NCBI RefSeq assembly: GCF_038561935.1 | Contig: NZ_CP102770.1 | Coordinates: forward strand, 8,804,001 to 8,868,000 | Origin: Myxococcus stipitatus | Lineage (GTDB): Bacteria; Myxococcota; Myxococcia; Myxococcales; Myxococcaceae | Direction of reading: 5' to 3' | Length of the DNA stretch: 64,000 bases | Shown: one piece after another, positions 51,176-60,022 of the stretch | Layout of the letters: each line of letters begins with the position of its first letter | Numbering within the stretch: the first letter of the stretch is position 1 | Translations under genes and position numbers: made by a program | Notes under the pieces: generated by a model | Told to the model about the DNA's origin: nothing | Databases searched by the model: none | Seen by the model: the letters and a program-made list of their open reading frames with translations, nothing else

Positions 51176-53143
51176 ATGTCGATGCGAGAGACGAAGCAGG
51201 CCGAGCCACGCCATCCGCGCAAGGACTTCAGCGAGACCGCGTGCAAGGCGCGGAGCAACGAGGTGGTGCAGCGCACCGCGCGCTCGCGTGCCGCGCCGGA
51301 GCTCTTCGGCCCCGCCGACCAGCTCCAAGTCCCCGACTTCCTCACCGCCTTCGTCCCGCTGGAGCCCATGCCGGAGCCGTCCTGGCGCCCGGGCATGGGC
51401 GCGATTCCCTACGACGGCGGCACCACCTTCCGGGTCTGGGCCCCCTATGCGCAGCGCGTGCAGGTGGTGGGTGACTTCAGCCACTGGCACGCGGTGGAGC
51501 TCGCCCGCGAGCCGTCGGGCAACTTCTCGCGAGACATCGCCAGCGCGGGCAATGGGCAGCAATACCAGTTCATCATCCAGGGTCGCTATGGCGACTGGCG
51601 CTGGCGCAATGACCCGCGCGCCTCCGACGTGACGCACTCCACGGGCAACAGCGTCATCCTGGACCACCGCGACTTCGTCTGGCGCTACGACAGCTTCTTC
51701 CAGATGCCGGCGCCGCACGAAGCCGTCATCTACGAGCTGCACATCGGCACGTTCAACGACTCGCCAGGATGGGGGCCGGGCCATTGGCTGAGCGCCATCG
51801 ACAAGCTCGACTACCTGCGGGAGCTGGGCGTCAACCTGGTGGAGCTGATGCCCTCGGCCGAGTTCGCCGGTGACTTCTCCTGGGGCTACAACCCCACCTT
51901 CCCCTTCGCGCCGGAGAGCGCGTACGGCACGCCCAACGACTTGAAGCGCTTCGTGGACGAGGCCCACCGCCGAGGCATCGGCGTCATCATGGACGTCGTC
52001 TACAACCACCTGGGCCCCAGTGACCTGCCGCACTGGGATTTCGACGGGGAGACGCTGGGCCGGGGCGGCGTGTACTTCTATCCGGACTGGCGCGCGAGCA
52101 CGCCGTGGGGTGACACGCGCCCGGACTACGGCCGCTCCGAGGTGCGCGACTACCTGCGGGACAACGCGCTCATGTGGCTGCGCGAGTACCACATGGACGG
52201 GCTGCGCGTGGACGCCACGAAGGAGATTCGCACCGCCAGCGGCGTGGACAATCCCGCGGGCTGGGAGCTCCTGCGCTCGCTCACCGAGGCGGTGAAGCGC
52301 GAGTTCCCGTGGAAGCTCCTCATCGCCGAGGACATGGCGGCCGACCCCGCCGTCACCCACCCGCAGGGAGCGGGCTTCGACGCGCAGTGGGACGCGGCCT
52401 TCGTGCACCCGATGCGCGCCGCGCTCATCGCGCCCTTCGACGAGTGGCGCGATTTGAACGCCGTTCGCGACGCGCTGACCTTCCGCTACAACGGCCGGAG
52501 CACGCAGCGCATCGTCTACACGGAGAGCCACGACGAGGTGGCCAACGGCCGCAGCCGGCTGCCGACCGAGGTCTCCCCGTACAACCCCGGCGACGTGCTC
52601 GCGAAGAAGAAGGCCCTGCTGGGCGCGGTGCTGACGCTCACCGCGCCGGGCATTCCCATGCTCTTCATGGGGCAGGAGTTCCTGGAGGACGGACACTTCG
52701 ACGACGGCGAGCCGCTCGACTGGAGCAAGGCCGGGTGGTTCGGCGGAATCCTCCAGGCCCACCGGGACCTCATCCGGCTGCGCCGCAACTGGCACGACAC
52801 CACCGCGGGCCTGCGCGGCGAGCACGTCCACGTCTTCCACCTCAACCACGACGACAAGGTGCTGGCCTTCCATCGCTGGGAGAACGGCGGACCGGGCGAC
52901 GACGTGGTGGTCATCGTGAACCTGGGCCACCGCGCGTTCTCCGGGTACGCGCTGGGCCTGCCCTCGGATGGCCCGTGGCGGGTGCGCTTCAACGGGGACT
53001 GGCAGGGCTACTCGCCGGACTTCAGCGGCACCTCCGTCCAGGATGTCTGGGGCGAATGGAGCGGACGGGATGGCATGCCCGCGAGCGGCCAGTTATCTCT
53101 TGGGGCCTACAGCGCGGTCATCCTCTCGAAGGACCGCGGCTGA
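51176..53143 (+). CDS. GH13 family alpha-glucan enzyme (branching-enzyme-like)
   Basis: The protein has 655 residues. An N-terminal extension (about 1-60) without signal peptide precedes a CBM48-like domain (TTFRVWAPYAQRVQVVGDFS; YQFIIQGRYGDWRW) and the catalytic barrel with D346 (GLRVDATKEI), E385 (LIAEDM) and D453 (ESHDE). The region-I motif is MDVVYNHLGPSD. This is closest by eye to non-canonical glycogen branching or alpha-1,4-glucan hydrolases. The C-terminal beta-domain (HVFHLNHDDKVLAFHRWENG; VVIVNLG; AYSAVIL) is complete. It is cytoplasmic and its exact activity is open. malQ at 22 kb could act in the same glucan metabolism. Confidence 0.9.
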   Translation: MSMRETKQAEPRHPRKDFSETACKARSNEVVQRTARSRAAPELFGPADQLQVPDFLTAFVPLEPMPEPSWRPGMGAIPYDGGTTFRVWAPYAQRVQVVGDFSHWHAVELAREPSGNFSRDIASAGNGQQYQFIIQGRYGDWRWRNDPRASDVTHSTGNSVILDHRDFVWRYDSFFQMPAPHEAVIYELHIGTFNDSPGWGPGHWLSAIDKLDYLRELGVNLVELMPSAEFAGDFSWGYNPTFPFAPESAYGTPNDLKRFVDEAHRRGIGVIMDVVYNHLGPSDLPHWDFDGETLGRGGVYFYPDWRASTPWGDTRPDYGRSEVRDYLRDNALMWLREYHMDGLRVDATKEIRTASGVDNPAGWELLRSLTEAVKREFPWKLLIAEDMAADPAVTHPQGAGFDAQWDAAFVHPMRAALIAPFDEWRDLNAVRDALTFRYNGRSTQRIVYTESHDEVANGRSRLPTEVSPYNPGDVLAKKKALLGAVLTLTAPGIPMLFMGQEFLEDGHFDDGEPLDWSKAGWFGGILQAHRDLIRLRRNWHDTTAGLRGEHVHVFHLNHDDKVLAFHRWENGGPGDDVVVIVNLGHRAFSGYALGLPSDGPWRVRFNGDWQGYSPDFSGTSVQDVWGEWSGRDGMPASGQLSLGAYSAVILSKDRG

Positions 53144-53155
53144 CCTGGCACGCCC

Positions 53156-53983
53156 ATGCTGCTCGCCCGCCCCGCCGACCTCGCGCCCCGCGCCCCCTGG
53201 CCCGACATGCCGCTGGTGGTGTGGCCCGCGGCGCTCGCGCTCTGGGGCCCGGGCGAGACATCGTCGAAGCACGCGCACCATGCGATTCACCTGATGTTCC
53301 GGCGGGAGGGCACGCTGTCGGTCCGCGCGGGCTCGGCGAAGACGGACACGCGCGCCGCGGGCGTGCTCGTGGGGCCGGACGTCACCCACACCGTGGATGC
53401 ACGCGGAGGCGAGGTGCTCCTGCTCTTCGTCGAGCCGGAGAGCCAGGACGGCCTCCGGCTGCGGGCCTCGCTCACGGGCGAAGTCCGCCTCTTCGATGAA
53501 GCCGAGCGCGACACCCTGCTCGCCAGCCTTCCCCGTGAGGGGCCGCTGCCCCACGCGGCCATGGGCCCATGGATGGAGTCCACGCTCGCGGCCCTGGCGG
53601 GCTCCACCGTGGCGACGCCGCCCCCCATGCATCCGCGCGTGCGCAAGCTGCTGCGCCACCTGCGCGCGGAGCCCGCACCGGAGGACACGTCGCTGGAGTC
53701 GCTGTCGCAGGTTGCGGGGCTGTCCTCGGGGCGGCTGATGCATGTCTTCACCGAGTCCACCGGGGTCCCGCTGCGCCCCTACCTGCTCTGGCTGAAGCTC
53801 CAGCGCGCGGCGGGGGCCATCGCCGCGGGGCGCTCGCTGGGAGAGGCCGCCCATGCCGCGGGCTTCTCCGACGCGGCGCACCTCACGCGCACCTTCCAGC
53901 GCATGTTCGGCACCGCGCCCTCGCTGCTTCAACGTCGCAGCCAGTTCGTTCAAGCCCAGGCACGCACCTCCGAAGCATCTTGA
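53156..53983 (+). CDS. AraC-family transcriptional regulator
   Basis: The protein has 275 residues. An N-terminal cupin-like effector domain (SSKHAHHAIHLMFRREGTLS; GVLVGPDVTHTVDA) is followed by an AraC helix-turn-helix pair (LESLSQVAGLSSGRLMHVFT; YLLWLKLQRAAGAIAAGRSL; EAAHAAGFSDAAHLTRTFQR with MFGTAPS). The cupin His pattern may bind a ligand or metal. It lies just before DoxX and aldo/keto reductase genes on the same strand, so it probably controls them. It begins 13 bases after the GH13 stop. Confidence 0.9.
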   Translation: MLLARPADLAPRAPWPDMPLVVWPAALALWGPGETSSKHAHHAIHLMFRREGTLSVRAGSAKTDTRAAGVLVGPDVTHTVDARGGEVLLLFVEPESQDGLRLRASLTGEVRLFDEAERDTLLASLPREGPLPHAAMGPWMESTLAALAGSTVATPPPMHPRVRKLLRHLRAEPAPEDTSLESLSQVAGLSSGRLMHVFTESTGVPLRPYLLWLKLQRAAGAIAAGRSLGEAAHAAGFSDAAHLTRTFQRMFGTAPSLLQRRSQFVQAQARTSEAS

Positions 53984-54038
53984 GCCCTGTCAGCGTCGGA
54001 GGGGATGGACCCTTCCGACCCGCTCGAGGTCCTTCGTC

Positions 54039-54521
54039 ATGTCCTTCGCGCTCGTCCTCCTCGGCCTCTTCCTGGTGCTCCACCTTCCCCCGCTGCGCCG
54101 CCGTCCCTCGCTCTCCACGCCGGTCCTTCGGGCCGCGATGGCCACGGGGCTCTTCTTCATCGGCGCGGGCGTCATGCACTTCGTCATGCCCGCGCGCTAC
54201 GACGCCCTGATTCCTCCGCAGCTCCCGTGGCCGCGCTTCTGGACGCTGTTGTCGGGCGCGCTCGAGGTCGCGGGCGGCGTGGGGATGCTGTCCGTCAAGA
54301 CGCGGAAGCTCGCGGCGGTGGGGCTCATCGGGCTGCTCCTGGCCATCCTCCCGGCCAACATCCATGAGGCGATGGCGAACCAGGCGTCCCATGTCCTGCC
54401 CTTCCCGGACTGGTACTTCTGGGTGCGCATCCCCTTCCAGCTCGTCTACGTCGCGTGGGTGACGTGGGCTGGTGGACTGTGGCCGGCCAGAACGCGTGCG
54501 AGCGAGCCCGTCCCTGGTTAG
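54039..54521 (+). CDS. DoxX-family membrane protein
   Basis: The protein has 160 residues from the ATG at 54039 with a GAGG-type site. Four hydrophobic helices (MSFALVLLGLFLVLHLPP; RAAMATGLFFIGAGVMHFVM; FWTLLSGALEVAGGVGMLSV; AVGLIGLLLAILPANIHEAM) and the family motif GVMHFVMPARY with ALEVAGGVGML are typical of DoxX-type proteins. DoxX relatives pair with redox or detoxification proteins (family knowledge). It lies between the AraC regulator and an aldo/keto reductase gene. Confidence 0.85.
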   Translation: MSFALVLLGLFLVLHLPPLRRRPSLSTPVLRAAMATGLFFIGAGVMHFVMPARYDALIPPQLPWPRFWTLLSGALEVAGGVGMLSVKTRKLAAVGLIGLLLAILPANIHEAMANQASHVLPFPDWYFWVRIPFQLVYVAWVTWAGGLWPARTRASEPVPG

Positions 54522-54533
54522 GCTCGCCGCCCC

Positions 54534-55529
54534 ATGCACTTCCGTCATCTTGGCCGCAGCGGCCTGGCAGTCAGTGAGATTTCCTTCGGCAACTGGCTCA
54601 CCCACGGCTCGCAGGTCGAGGAGGAGGCGGCGCTCGCGTGCGTGAAGGCCGCGCTGGACGTGGGCATCACCACGTTCGACACGGCGGATGTCTATGCGGG
54701 CACCCGCGCGGAGGCCGTGCTGGGACGCGCGCTGAAGGGCCAGCGCCGCGCGGGCTATGAGCTGTTCACCAAGGTGTACTGGCCCACGGGCCCGGGGAAG
54801 AACGACACGGGCCTGTCGCGCAAGCACATCATGGAGTCCATCCACGGCTCGCTCACGCGGCTCCAGACGGACTACGTGGACCTGTATCAGGCGCACCGCT
54901 TCGACACGGCCACGCCGCTGGAGGAGACGATGCTCGCGTTCGCGGACATCGTCCGGCAGGGCAAGGCCCTCTACATCGGCGTCTCCGAGTGGACGGCCGA
55001 CCAGATTCGACTGGGCGCGGCGATGGCTCGGGAGCTGCGCATCCCGTTCATCTCCAGCCAGCCGCAGTACTCCATGCTCTGGCGCGTCATCGAGGCGCAG
55101 GTCATCCCCGCGTCGCTCGAGGAGGGGCTCGGGCAGATTGTGTGGTCGCCCATGGCGATGGGCGTGCTCACCGGCAAGTACCTCCCGGGCAAGCCGCCTC
55201 CCGCGGGCAGCCGCGCCACGGACCCGTCGGGCTCGCGCTTCATCGCGCGGTTCATGAAGGAGGACGTGCTCACGCGCGTGCAGCAACTGCGTCCGCTCGC
55301 GGAGTCCGCGGGACTCACCATGGCGCAGCTCGCGGTCGCCTGGGTGTTGCAGAACAAGGGCGTCTCCTCCGCCATCATCGGCGCCTCGCGTCCGGAGCAG
55401 GTGCTGGACACCGCGAAGGCCGCGGGCGTGAAGCTGGAGCCGGAGCTGATGCGCCGCATCGACGAGGTGCTGGGCCCCGTCGTCGAGCGCGACCCCGCGC
55501 TCACCGAGACGCCCGACCGGAAGCTCTAG
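54534..55529 (+). CDS. Aldo/keto reductase
   Basis: The protein has 331 residues and the complete NADPH-dependent (beta/alpha)8 family pattern. The catalytic tetrad is D49 and Y54 (FDTADVYAG), K80 (LFTKVYW) and H121 (LYQAHRFD). Further motifs are LQTDYVDLYQ, the GKALYIGVSEW strand, and IIGASRPEQ in the cofactor site. By its layout (HIMESIHGSLTRLQTDY; SPMAMGVLTGKYL) it resembles the YghZ/potassium-channel beta-subunit-like branch. It may detoxify aldehydes. It starts 12 bases after the DoxX stop and is probably in the same transcript. Confidence 0.92.
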   Translation: MHFRHLGRSGLAVSEISFGNWLTHGSQVEEEAALACVKAALDVGITTFDTADVYAGTRAEAVLGRALKGQRRAGYELFTKVYWPTGPGKNDTGLSRKHIMESIHGSLTRLQTDYVDLYQAHRFDTATPLEETMLAFADIVRQGKALYIGVSEWTADQIRLGAAMARELRIPFISSQPQYSMLWRVIEAQVIPASLEEGLGQIVWSPMAMGVLTGKYLPGKPPPAGSRATDPSGSRFIARFMKEDVLTRVQQLRPLAESAGLTMAQLAVAWVLQNKGVSSAIIGASRPEQVLDTAKAAGVKLEPELMRRIDEVLGPVVERDPALTETPDRKL

Positions 55530-55607
55530 AGGCCCACCGGGCTCGCGCCGCGCACACAGGTGTCGCGGGTCCGCCTATACTCACCGCTCCCTCACCGGAG
55601 GTGGCGT

Positions 55608-55898
55608 GTGCGTTGGTTCGTGGTCATCGCCGTGCTGTTCTCATCGAGTGCGTTCGCGCAGTCCCCTGAGTGCAAGGCCGCGAAGAAGGAGTACGCCGAG
55701 AAGGAGGAGCAGCTCTCCACGCTGCGCGAGGCCCGCAAGGACATGCGCGCGGTGCTCACCACGGCGAAGAAGGGCCGTGCGCACAGCAAGGCGATGGACG
55801 CGTTGGAGAAGGCGGACGATGCCCTGGAGGATGCGGTCAAGCGGGCGACGTCGGAGCAGGCCCAGAGGGACAAGCTGACGCGGGAGATCTGCAAGTAA
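55608..55898 (+). CDS. Small secreted coiled-coil protein
   Basis: The protein has 96 residues from the GTG at 55608, which has a GGAGGT ribosome site; a longer start at 55560 precedes the signal peptide. The signal peptide ends SAFAQ. The mature part is highly charged and helical (KAAKKEYAEKEEQLSTLREA), with one Cys near each end (PEC and EICK), possibly a disulfide. No family recognised. The next gene, also envelope-associated, starts 31 bases downstream. Confidence 0.7.
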   Translation: MRWFVVIAVLFSSSAFAQSPECKAAKKEYAEKEEQLSTLREARKDMRAVLTTAKKGRAHSKAMDALEKADDALEDAVKRATSEQAQRDKLTREICK

Positions 55899-55929
55899 CG
55901 CGTTTCCACCGCGACCTCGGGGGCCGAGC

Positions 55930-56427
55930 ATGAACCATGACGAGTCCACCCCCACCGAGGGACGCGCGGCGAGGCCCTGGCTCCTCGCCGCGGGGGCGGT
56001 CCTGGCCCTGGCATCGGGCGCGGTCTACGTGGGCACGCTGAAGGGTGGCTTCCTGTCGGCGTCGGACGTGGGAGGTCTGCCCGAGCTCGCCGCGATTCAA
56101 GCGCAGCTCCGGCCGCTGGACGCGTGTGCGTTCAGCTACCGGCGCCTGGACAGCAAGGGCAAGCGCCCGTTCCCGGACGCCGTCATCGTCCACGACTGCG
56201 CCGGTTCCGGCCGCGTCGTCGCGGTCAAGGTCCCCACGACCTGGGAGGCCCAAGGCGTCACGTTCGAGATGAAGCGCGCTTCACCTTCGGAGCCGTTTCA
56301 AGTCCTCATCGAGAAGGACGCGACGCTCACGCCGGCGCTCAAGGCCGCGATGGAGCACTTCGCCCCCATCATCGCCGCCAAGCTCCCGGAGCAGCAGCGA
56401 GCCACACGCGCCGCCACCAGCGAGTGA
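55930..56427 (+). CDS. Hypothetical single-pass membrane protein
   Basis: The 165-residue protein starts MNHDESTPTEGRAARPW. One helix (about 17-37, LLAAGAVLALASGAVYVG) anchors a periplasmic domain with two Cys (DACAFSYRRL and VHDCAGSG) and the segment RVVAVKVPTTWEAQGVTFEM. No family recognised. It is close behind the small coiled-coil gene, so the two may be co-expressed. Confidence 0.65.
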   Translation: MNHDESTPTEGRAARPWLLAAGAVLALASGAVYVGTLKGGFLSASDVGGLPELAAIQAQLRPLDACAFSYRRLDSKGKRPFPDAVIVHDCAGSGRVVAVKVPTTWEAQGVTFEMKRASPSEPFQVLIEKDATLTPALKAAMEHFAPIIAAKLPEQQRATRAATSE

Positions 56428-56599
56428 CGACGCGCCCGGCCCTCGAGCGTAGCGGCTCTGTCGCTGCCTCAACGGTTGCCATGCAACAGCGACGTCGTCT
56501 CGCGCCACCTGTCCAACGGGCCACATCTCCCAGCACGCCTGGACGCGTGAATTCCTCACGGTGGTTAGCTGCCTCGCCCACACCCCTCCGAGGAACATC

Positions 56600-57850
56600 A
56601 TGCGTTCGAGTCAGATTCTGTCGACCTTCGCCTGCGCCCTCTGGCTGTCCTTCGCGGCGACGGCACACGCCCAGGACGCCACCCAGCCCGCACCCGGGAA
56701 CGAGAGCGAAGAGGCCGCCCCCACCTCCCTCGGCTCCCCCTTCCCACCCGCGTTTCCCGGCCAGACGAACGGCCCCGTCGTCACCTCCACCACGCGCTAC
56801 CAGGTCACCCAGATTGCCGCGGGCTTCAATCGCCCCTGGGCCATCGCCTTCCTGCCGGATGGGCGCATGCTGGTGACGGAGAAGCCCACCGGGAAGCTCT
56901 ACATCGTCACGCAGCAAGGCGCGAAGTCGGCCCCCGTCGCGGGCCTCCCCGCCGTGGATGGACGCGACCAGGGCGGCCTGCTCGACGTCGAGGTGGCCCC
57001 CGACTTCGCCACCACCCGCCTCATCTACTGGACCTATTACGAGCCCCGCTCGAACGGCAACGGACTCGCCGTCGGCCGAGGCCGGCTCCTGGACGGCGCC
57101 CAGCCTCGCATCGACAGCCTGCGCATCATCTTCCGCATGAAGCCCACGCTCGACTCGACGATGCACGCGGGCGGGCGACTGGTGTTCCATCCCGACGGCA
57201 CGCTGTTCGTCACGCTGGGCGAGCGCTCCATCCTCCCCGGCCGCGTCCAGGCCCGTCAGCTCAACAGCCACTTCGGCAAGATTGTCCGCATCAACCCGGA
57301 CGGCTCCGTGCCCGCGAACAACCCGTTCGTGAACCGCACGGGCGCCCGCCCCGAAATCTACTCCCTGGGCCACCGCAACATCCTGGCCGCCGCGCTGGAT
57401 GGACAGGGCCGCCTGTGGGAGGTCGAGATGGGCCCGCTGGGCGGTGACGAGCTCAACCTCGTCGCCGCGGGCAAGGACTACGGCTGGCCCACCATCGGCT
57501 ACGGCACCGAGTACTCCGGCGCCCCCATCCACCAGAGCGGCCAGGGCCCCGGCATGGAGCAACCCGTTTACTTCTGGAACCCAGTGATTTCTCCGTCCGG
57601 GATGACCATCTACTCCGGCAACCTGTTCCCCGAATGGAAGGGCAACTTCTTCATCGGCGGCCTGTCGAGCCACGCGCTCGTGCGACTCGTCATCGCGAAT
57701 GACCGCGTCGTCGGCGAAGAGCGGCTCAAGCCCGCGGGGAACGGACGGGTCCGCGAGGTCGTCCAAGGTCCCGAAGGTGCCCTCTACCTGCTCACCGATG
57801 ACCCCAATGGCCGACTGCTCAAGATGACGCCCCAGGGCGCCACCCCGTAG
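56600..57850 (+). CDS. PQQ-dependent soluble aldose sugar dehydrogenase-like protein
   Basis: The protein has 416 residues from the ATG at 56600 with a GAGGA ribosome site. A signal peptide ends ATAHA. A six-bladed propeller of the Asd/GdhB family follows: FNRPWAIAFLPDGRMLVTEK, GLLDVEVAPDF, LDSTMHAGGRLVFHPDGTLF with the catalytic-region His, PEIYSLGHRNILAAAL, LWEVEMGPLGGDELNLVAAG and YGWPTIGYG. Such enzymes oxidise aldoses in the periplasm using PQQ. No PQQ biosynthesis genes are nearby. It is followed by a strong terminator. Confidence 0.92.
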   Translation: MRSSQILSTFACALWLSFAATAHAQDATQPAPGNESEEAAPTSLGSPFPPAFPGQTNGPVVTSTTRYQVTQIAAGFNRPWAIAFLPDGRMLVTEKPTGKLYIVTQQGAKSAPVAGLPAVDGRDQGGLLDVEVAPDFATTRLIYWTYYEPRSNGNGLAVGRGRLLDGAQPRIDSLRIIFRMKPTLDSTMHAGGRLVFHPDGTLFVTLGERSILPGRVQARQLNSHFGKIVRINPDGSVPANNPFVNRTGARPEIYSLGHRNILAAALDGQGRLWEVEMGPLGGDELNLVAAGKDYGWPTIGYGTEYSGAPIHQSGQGPGMEQPVYFWNPVISPSGMTIYSGNLFPEWKGNFFIGGLSSHALVRLVIANDRVVGEERLKPAGNGRVREVVQGPEGALYLLTDDPNGRLLKMTPQGATP

Positions 57851-57871
57851 CGCCCCACCCCTCCGAGGGCG

Positions 57872-57902
57872 ACGGCCGGACGACCCTTGTGTCTCCGGCC
57901 GT
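57872..57902 (+). terminator. Hairpin terminator after the sugar dehydrogenase gene
   Basis: A perfect 9-bp stem, ACGGCCGGA (57872-57880) and TCCGGCCGT (57894-57902), with a 13-base loop begins 22 bases after the stop and is followed by TCCCCCCT. It separates this gene from exbB. Confidence 0.65.
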
Positions 57903-58036
57903 TCCCCCCTGCCCAGGAAGCACACAACCCGGCCGTTCCATTTGACTTTCAGGGCGGACGGAACAACAGATGGGCGCGCGAGTTGGCCGCCGGGTGGCTC
58001 CCACCCGACACCCCACTTCCACCCAGGCTTCCCTTC

Positions 58037-58726
58037 ATGACGCTTCCCATCCTCCTGGCCCAGACAGGGCAACCCGAGCTCGGCTGGCTCAGCAGCAAGC
58101 TGCTCGGCGTCACGCTCACCTCCGCCGAATGGGTCCTCTGGATTCTCGTCGTCCTGTCCGTGCTCTCCATCGCCATCATGCTGGAGCGCACGGTGTACTT
58201 CGCGCGGCACCGTCTTCCGGACTCGGAGTCGCTCGCGGTGCGGCTGGCCCGGGGTGACTTCGAGGCGGCGCGCAAGGCGGTGGAGGGCCGCACCGGCATG
58301 GAGGCCGCCGTCATCCGCGAGGCCCTCGCGTCCACCTCGCAGGGCGCGGACACCGTGGAGCAGGTGATTGCCTCCACCATGGCGCGCGAGCGTCCCCAGT
58401 ACGAGCGCTTCCTGTCGTTCCTCGGCACGCTGGGCAACAACGCCCCGTTCATCGGCCTGTTCGGCACGGTGCTCGGCATCATCAAGGCGTTCCATGACCT
58501 GGGCGCCGCCAACGTGAAGGGCGCGGCCATCCAGCAGACCGTCATGGCGGGCATCTCCGAGGCGCTCGTCGCCACCGCCGTGGGCCTGGCCGTCGCGATT
58601 CCCGCCGTCGTCGCCTTCAACATCTTCAACCGCCAGCTCAAGACGCTCACCAGCCGCGCCAACGCCCTGGGCCACGCCCTGGTCGGCAGCCTGCGCGCCG
58701 AGGGCCGCACGCCGGAGGGCCGCTAG
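58037..58726 (+). CDS. exbB: ExbB/TolQ/MotA-type proton channel protein
   Basis: The 229-residue protein starts MTLPILLAQTGQPELG. Three membrane segments (about 35-53, 130-155 and 180-200) surround the family motif LSFLGTLGNNAPFIGLFGTV with LGIIKAF, and AGISEALVATAVGLAVAIPA. This is the proton-channel subunit that energises TonB. It is followed by exbD three bases later and tonB, forming one energising operon. Confidence 0.93.
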   Translation: MTLPILLAQTGQPELGWLSSKLLGVTLTSAEWVLWILVVLSVLSIAIMLERTVYFARHRLPDSESLAVRLARGDFEAARKAVEGRTGMEAAVIREALASTSQGADTVEQVIASTMARERPQYERFLSFLGTLGNNAPFIGLFGTVLGIIKAFHDLGAANVKGAAIQQTVMAGISEALVATAVGLAVAIPAVVAFNIFNRQLKTLTSRANALGHALVGSLRAEGRTPEGR

Positions 58727-58729
58727 TCC

Positions 58730-59164
58730 ATGGCCGGAGGCGCGCAGGACAACGAAGAGGAAATCACGGGCATCAACGTCACGCCGCTCGTGGACATCGT
58801 GCTGGTGCTCCTCATCATCTTCATGGTGACCGCCAACTTCATCGTCCGCGAGACGGTGGAGGTGGACCTGCCCCGCGCGGCCAACGGCGGCGAGACGGTG
58901 CAGGGCCTGGTCAACGTGGTGCTCGACAAGGAGGGGAAGCTCTACTTCGACGGCGCCCACGTGACGGACGCGGAGCTGACGCGGAAGGTGGCCGAGGCCG
59001 TCGCCAAGGACAAGGACACCCGCGCCATCATCAGCGCCGACCAGAGCATCGCGTACGGACAGGTGATGCGGCTCATCGACACGGTGAAGGGCCAGGGCAT
59101 CGCCAAGTTCGCGCTCAACATCGAGAAGGACGTGGCCCCCGCGGCCGCGCCCGCCACCCCCTGA
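58730..59164 (+). CDS. exbD: ExbD/TolR family protein
   Basis: The protein has 144 residues. A short N-terminal cytoplasmic tail leads into one helix carrying the essential acidic residue (PLVDIVLVLLIIFMV, Asp22). The periplasmic domain (VEVDLPRAANGGETVQGLVN; AIISADQSIAYGQVMRLIDT) is typical. An Ala/Pro-rich end (APAAAPATP) closes it. It starts three bases after the exbB stop. Confidence 0.94.
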   Translation: MAGGAQDNEEEITGINVTPLVDIVLVLLIIFMVTANFIVRETVEVDLPRAANGGETVQGLVNVVLDKEGKLYFDGAHVTDAELTRKVAEAVAKDKDTRAIISADQSIAYGQVMRLIDTVKGQGIAKFALNIEKDVAPAAAPATP

Positions 59165-59179
59165 CGCAAGGCCCGGTCC

Positions 59180-59983
59180 ATGAGCCAGGCGGTCCTCGAC
59201 GACAACTCCGTCCTCCCCCGCAGGGACAGCGCCTCGCGGGTGGTGGTCATCTTCACGCTCGTGTCGCTCGCGCTGCACGGCGTGGGCTTCTGGTGGCTCA
59301 GCCGCATCGCGGAGCGCCCGCGCCCCGTCGCGCAGCGCCCCGTGGAGCTGGTCATGGTGGAGGTGACGAAGCCGCCTCCGCCTCCACCGCCCGAGGAGAA
59401 GAAGGAGGAGCCCAAGCCTCCGCCGCCCAAGCCCAAGCCGGTGAAGCCCCCGCCCATCAAGGTGGCCGAGGCGCCCAAGCCCGTGCCGCCTCCGCCGGAG
59501 CAGGCGCCGCCGCCGCCCAACGAGCCGCCTCCGCCCACGCCCCAGGCCAAGCCGCCGCCGCTCGTGGTGGGCATGACGATGTCCTCCACCACCAGCGCCG
59601 GCTCCTTCGCCGCGCCCGTGGGCAACACCGCCTACGGCCAGGTCGCCGCCACCGCGAAGGACCCCAAGGAGGTGAAGGCGTACTCCGCGCCCAGGTACAC
59701 GCCCATCTACCAGGTGGACTCGGAGCCCACCGTGGCCTCCGAGGTGAAGATTCCCTACCCGGAGGAGGCGCGGCGCGCGGGCATCGAGGGCACGGTGACG
59801 CTGTCCATCACCATCGACCATGAGGGACGCGTGGTCGCCGTCAAGGTGCTCTCCGGCCCTGGCTACGGACTCAACGAAGCCGCGCGAGACGCCATCAAGC
59901 GCTTCCGCTTCAAGCCCGCCATCAAGGGCGGCGAGGCCGTCTCCACGGAGATGAAGTACTCGTACACGTTCCTCTTGGACTGA
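59180..59983 (+). CDS. tonB: TonB energy-transducer protein
   Basis: The protein has 267 residues. A single N-terminal helix (about 21-40, VVVIFTLVSLALHGVGFWWL) with the His typical of TonB precedes a very Pro/Lys/Glu-rich periplasmic spacer (about 62-125, PPPPPPPEEKKEEPKPPPPK). The C-terminal TonB fold has VKIPYPEEARRAGIEGTVTL, IDHEGRVVAVKVLSG and AIKRFRFKPAIKGGEAV. It transmits proton energy from ExbBD to outer-membrane receptors. No TonB-dependent receptor gene lies in the window. It converges on marR across a terminator. Confidence 0.95.
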   Translation: MSQAVLDDNSVLPRRDSASRVVVIFTLVSLALHGVGFWWLSRIAERPRPVAQRPVELVMVEVTKPPPPPPPEEKKEEPKPPPPKPKPVKPPPIKVAEAPKPVPPPPEQAPPPPNEPPPPTPQAKPPPLVVGMTMSSTTSAGSFAAPVGNTAYGQVAATAKDPKEVKAYSAPRYTPIYQVDSEPTVASEVKIPYPEEARRAGIEGTVTLSITIDHEGRVVAVKVLSGPGYGLNEAARDAIKRFRFKPAIKGGEAVSTEMKYSYTFLLD

Positions 59984-59991
59984 GGGGACGC

Positions 59992-60012
59992 CGGGGCCCG
60001 CTCGGGGCCCCG
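59992..60012. terminator. Bidirectional hairpin between convergent tonB and marR
   Basis: An 8-bp stem, CGGGGCCC (59992-59999) and GGGCCCCG (60005-60012), with a five-base loop lies between the two stops (59983 and 60023). Confidence 0.6.
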
Positions 60013-60022
60013 CGCACGGCGC

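Noticed and set aside
59390-59560. Pro-rich codon repeat as a DNA repeat element
   Set aside because: It encodes the normal Pro/Lys spacer of TonB.
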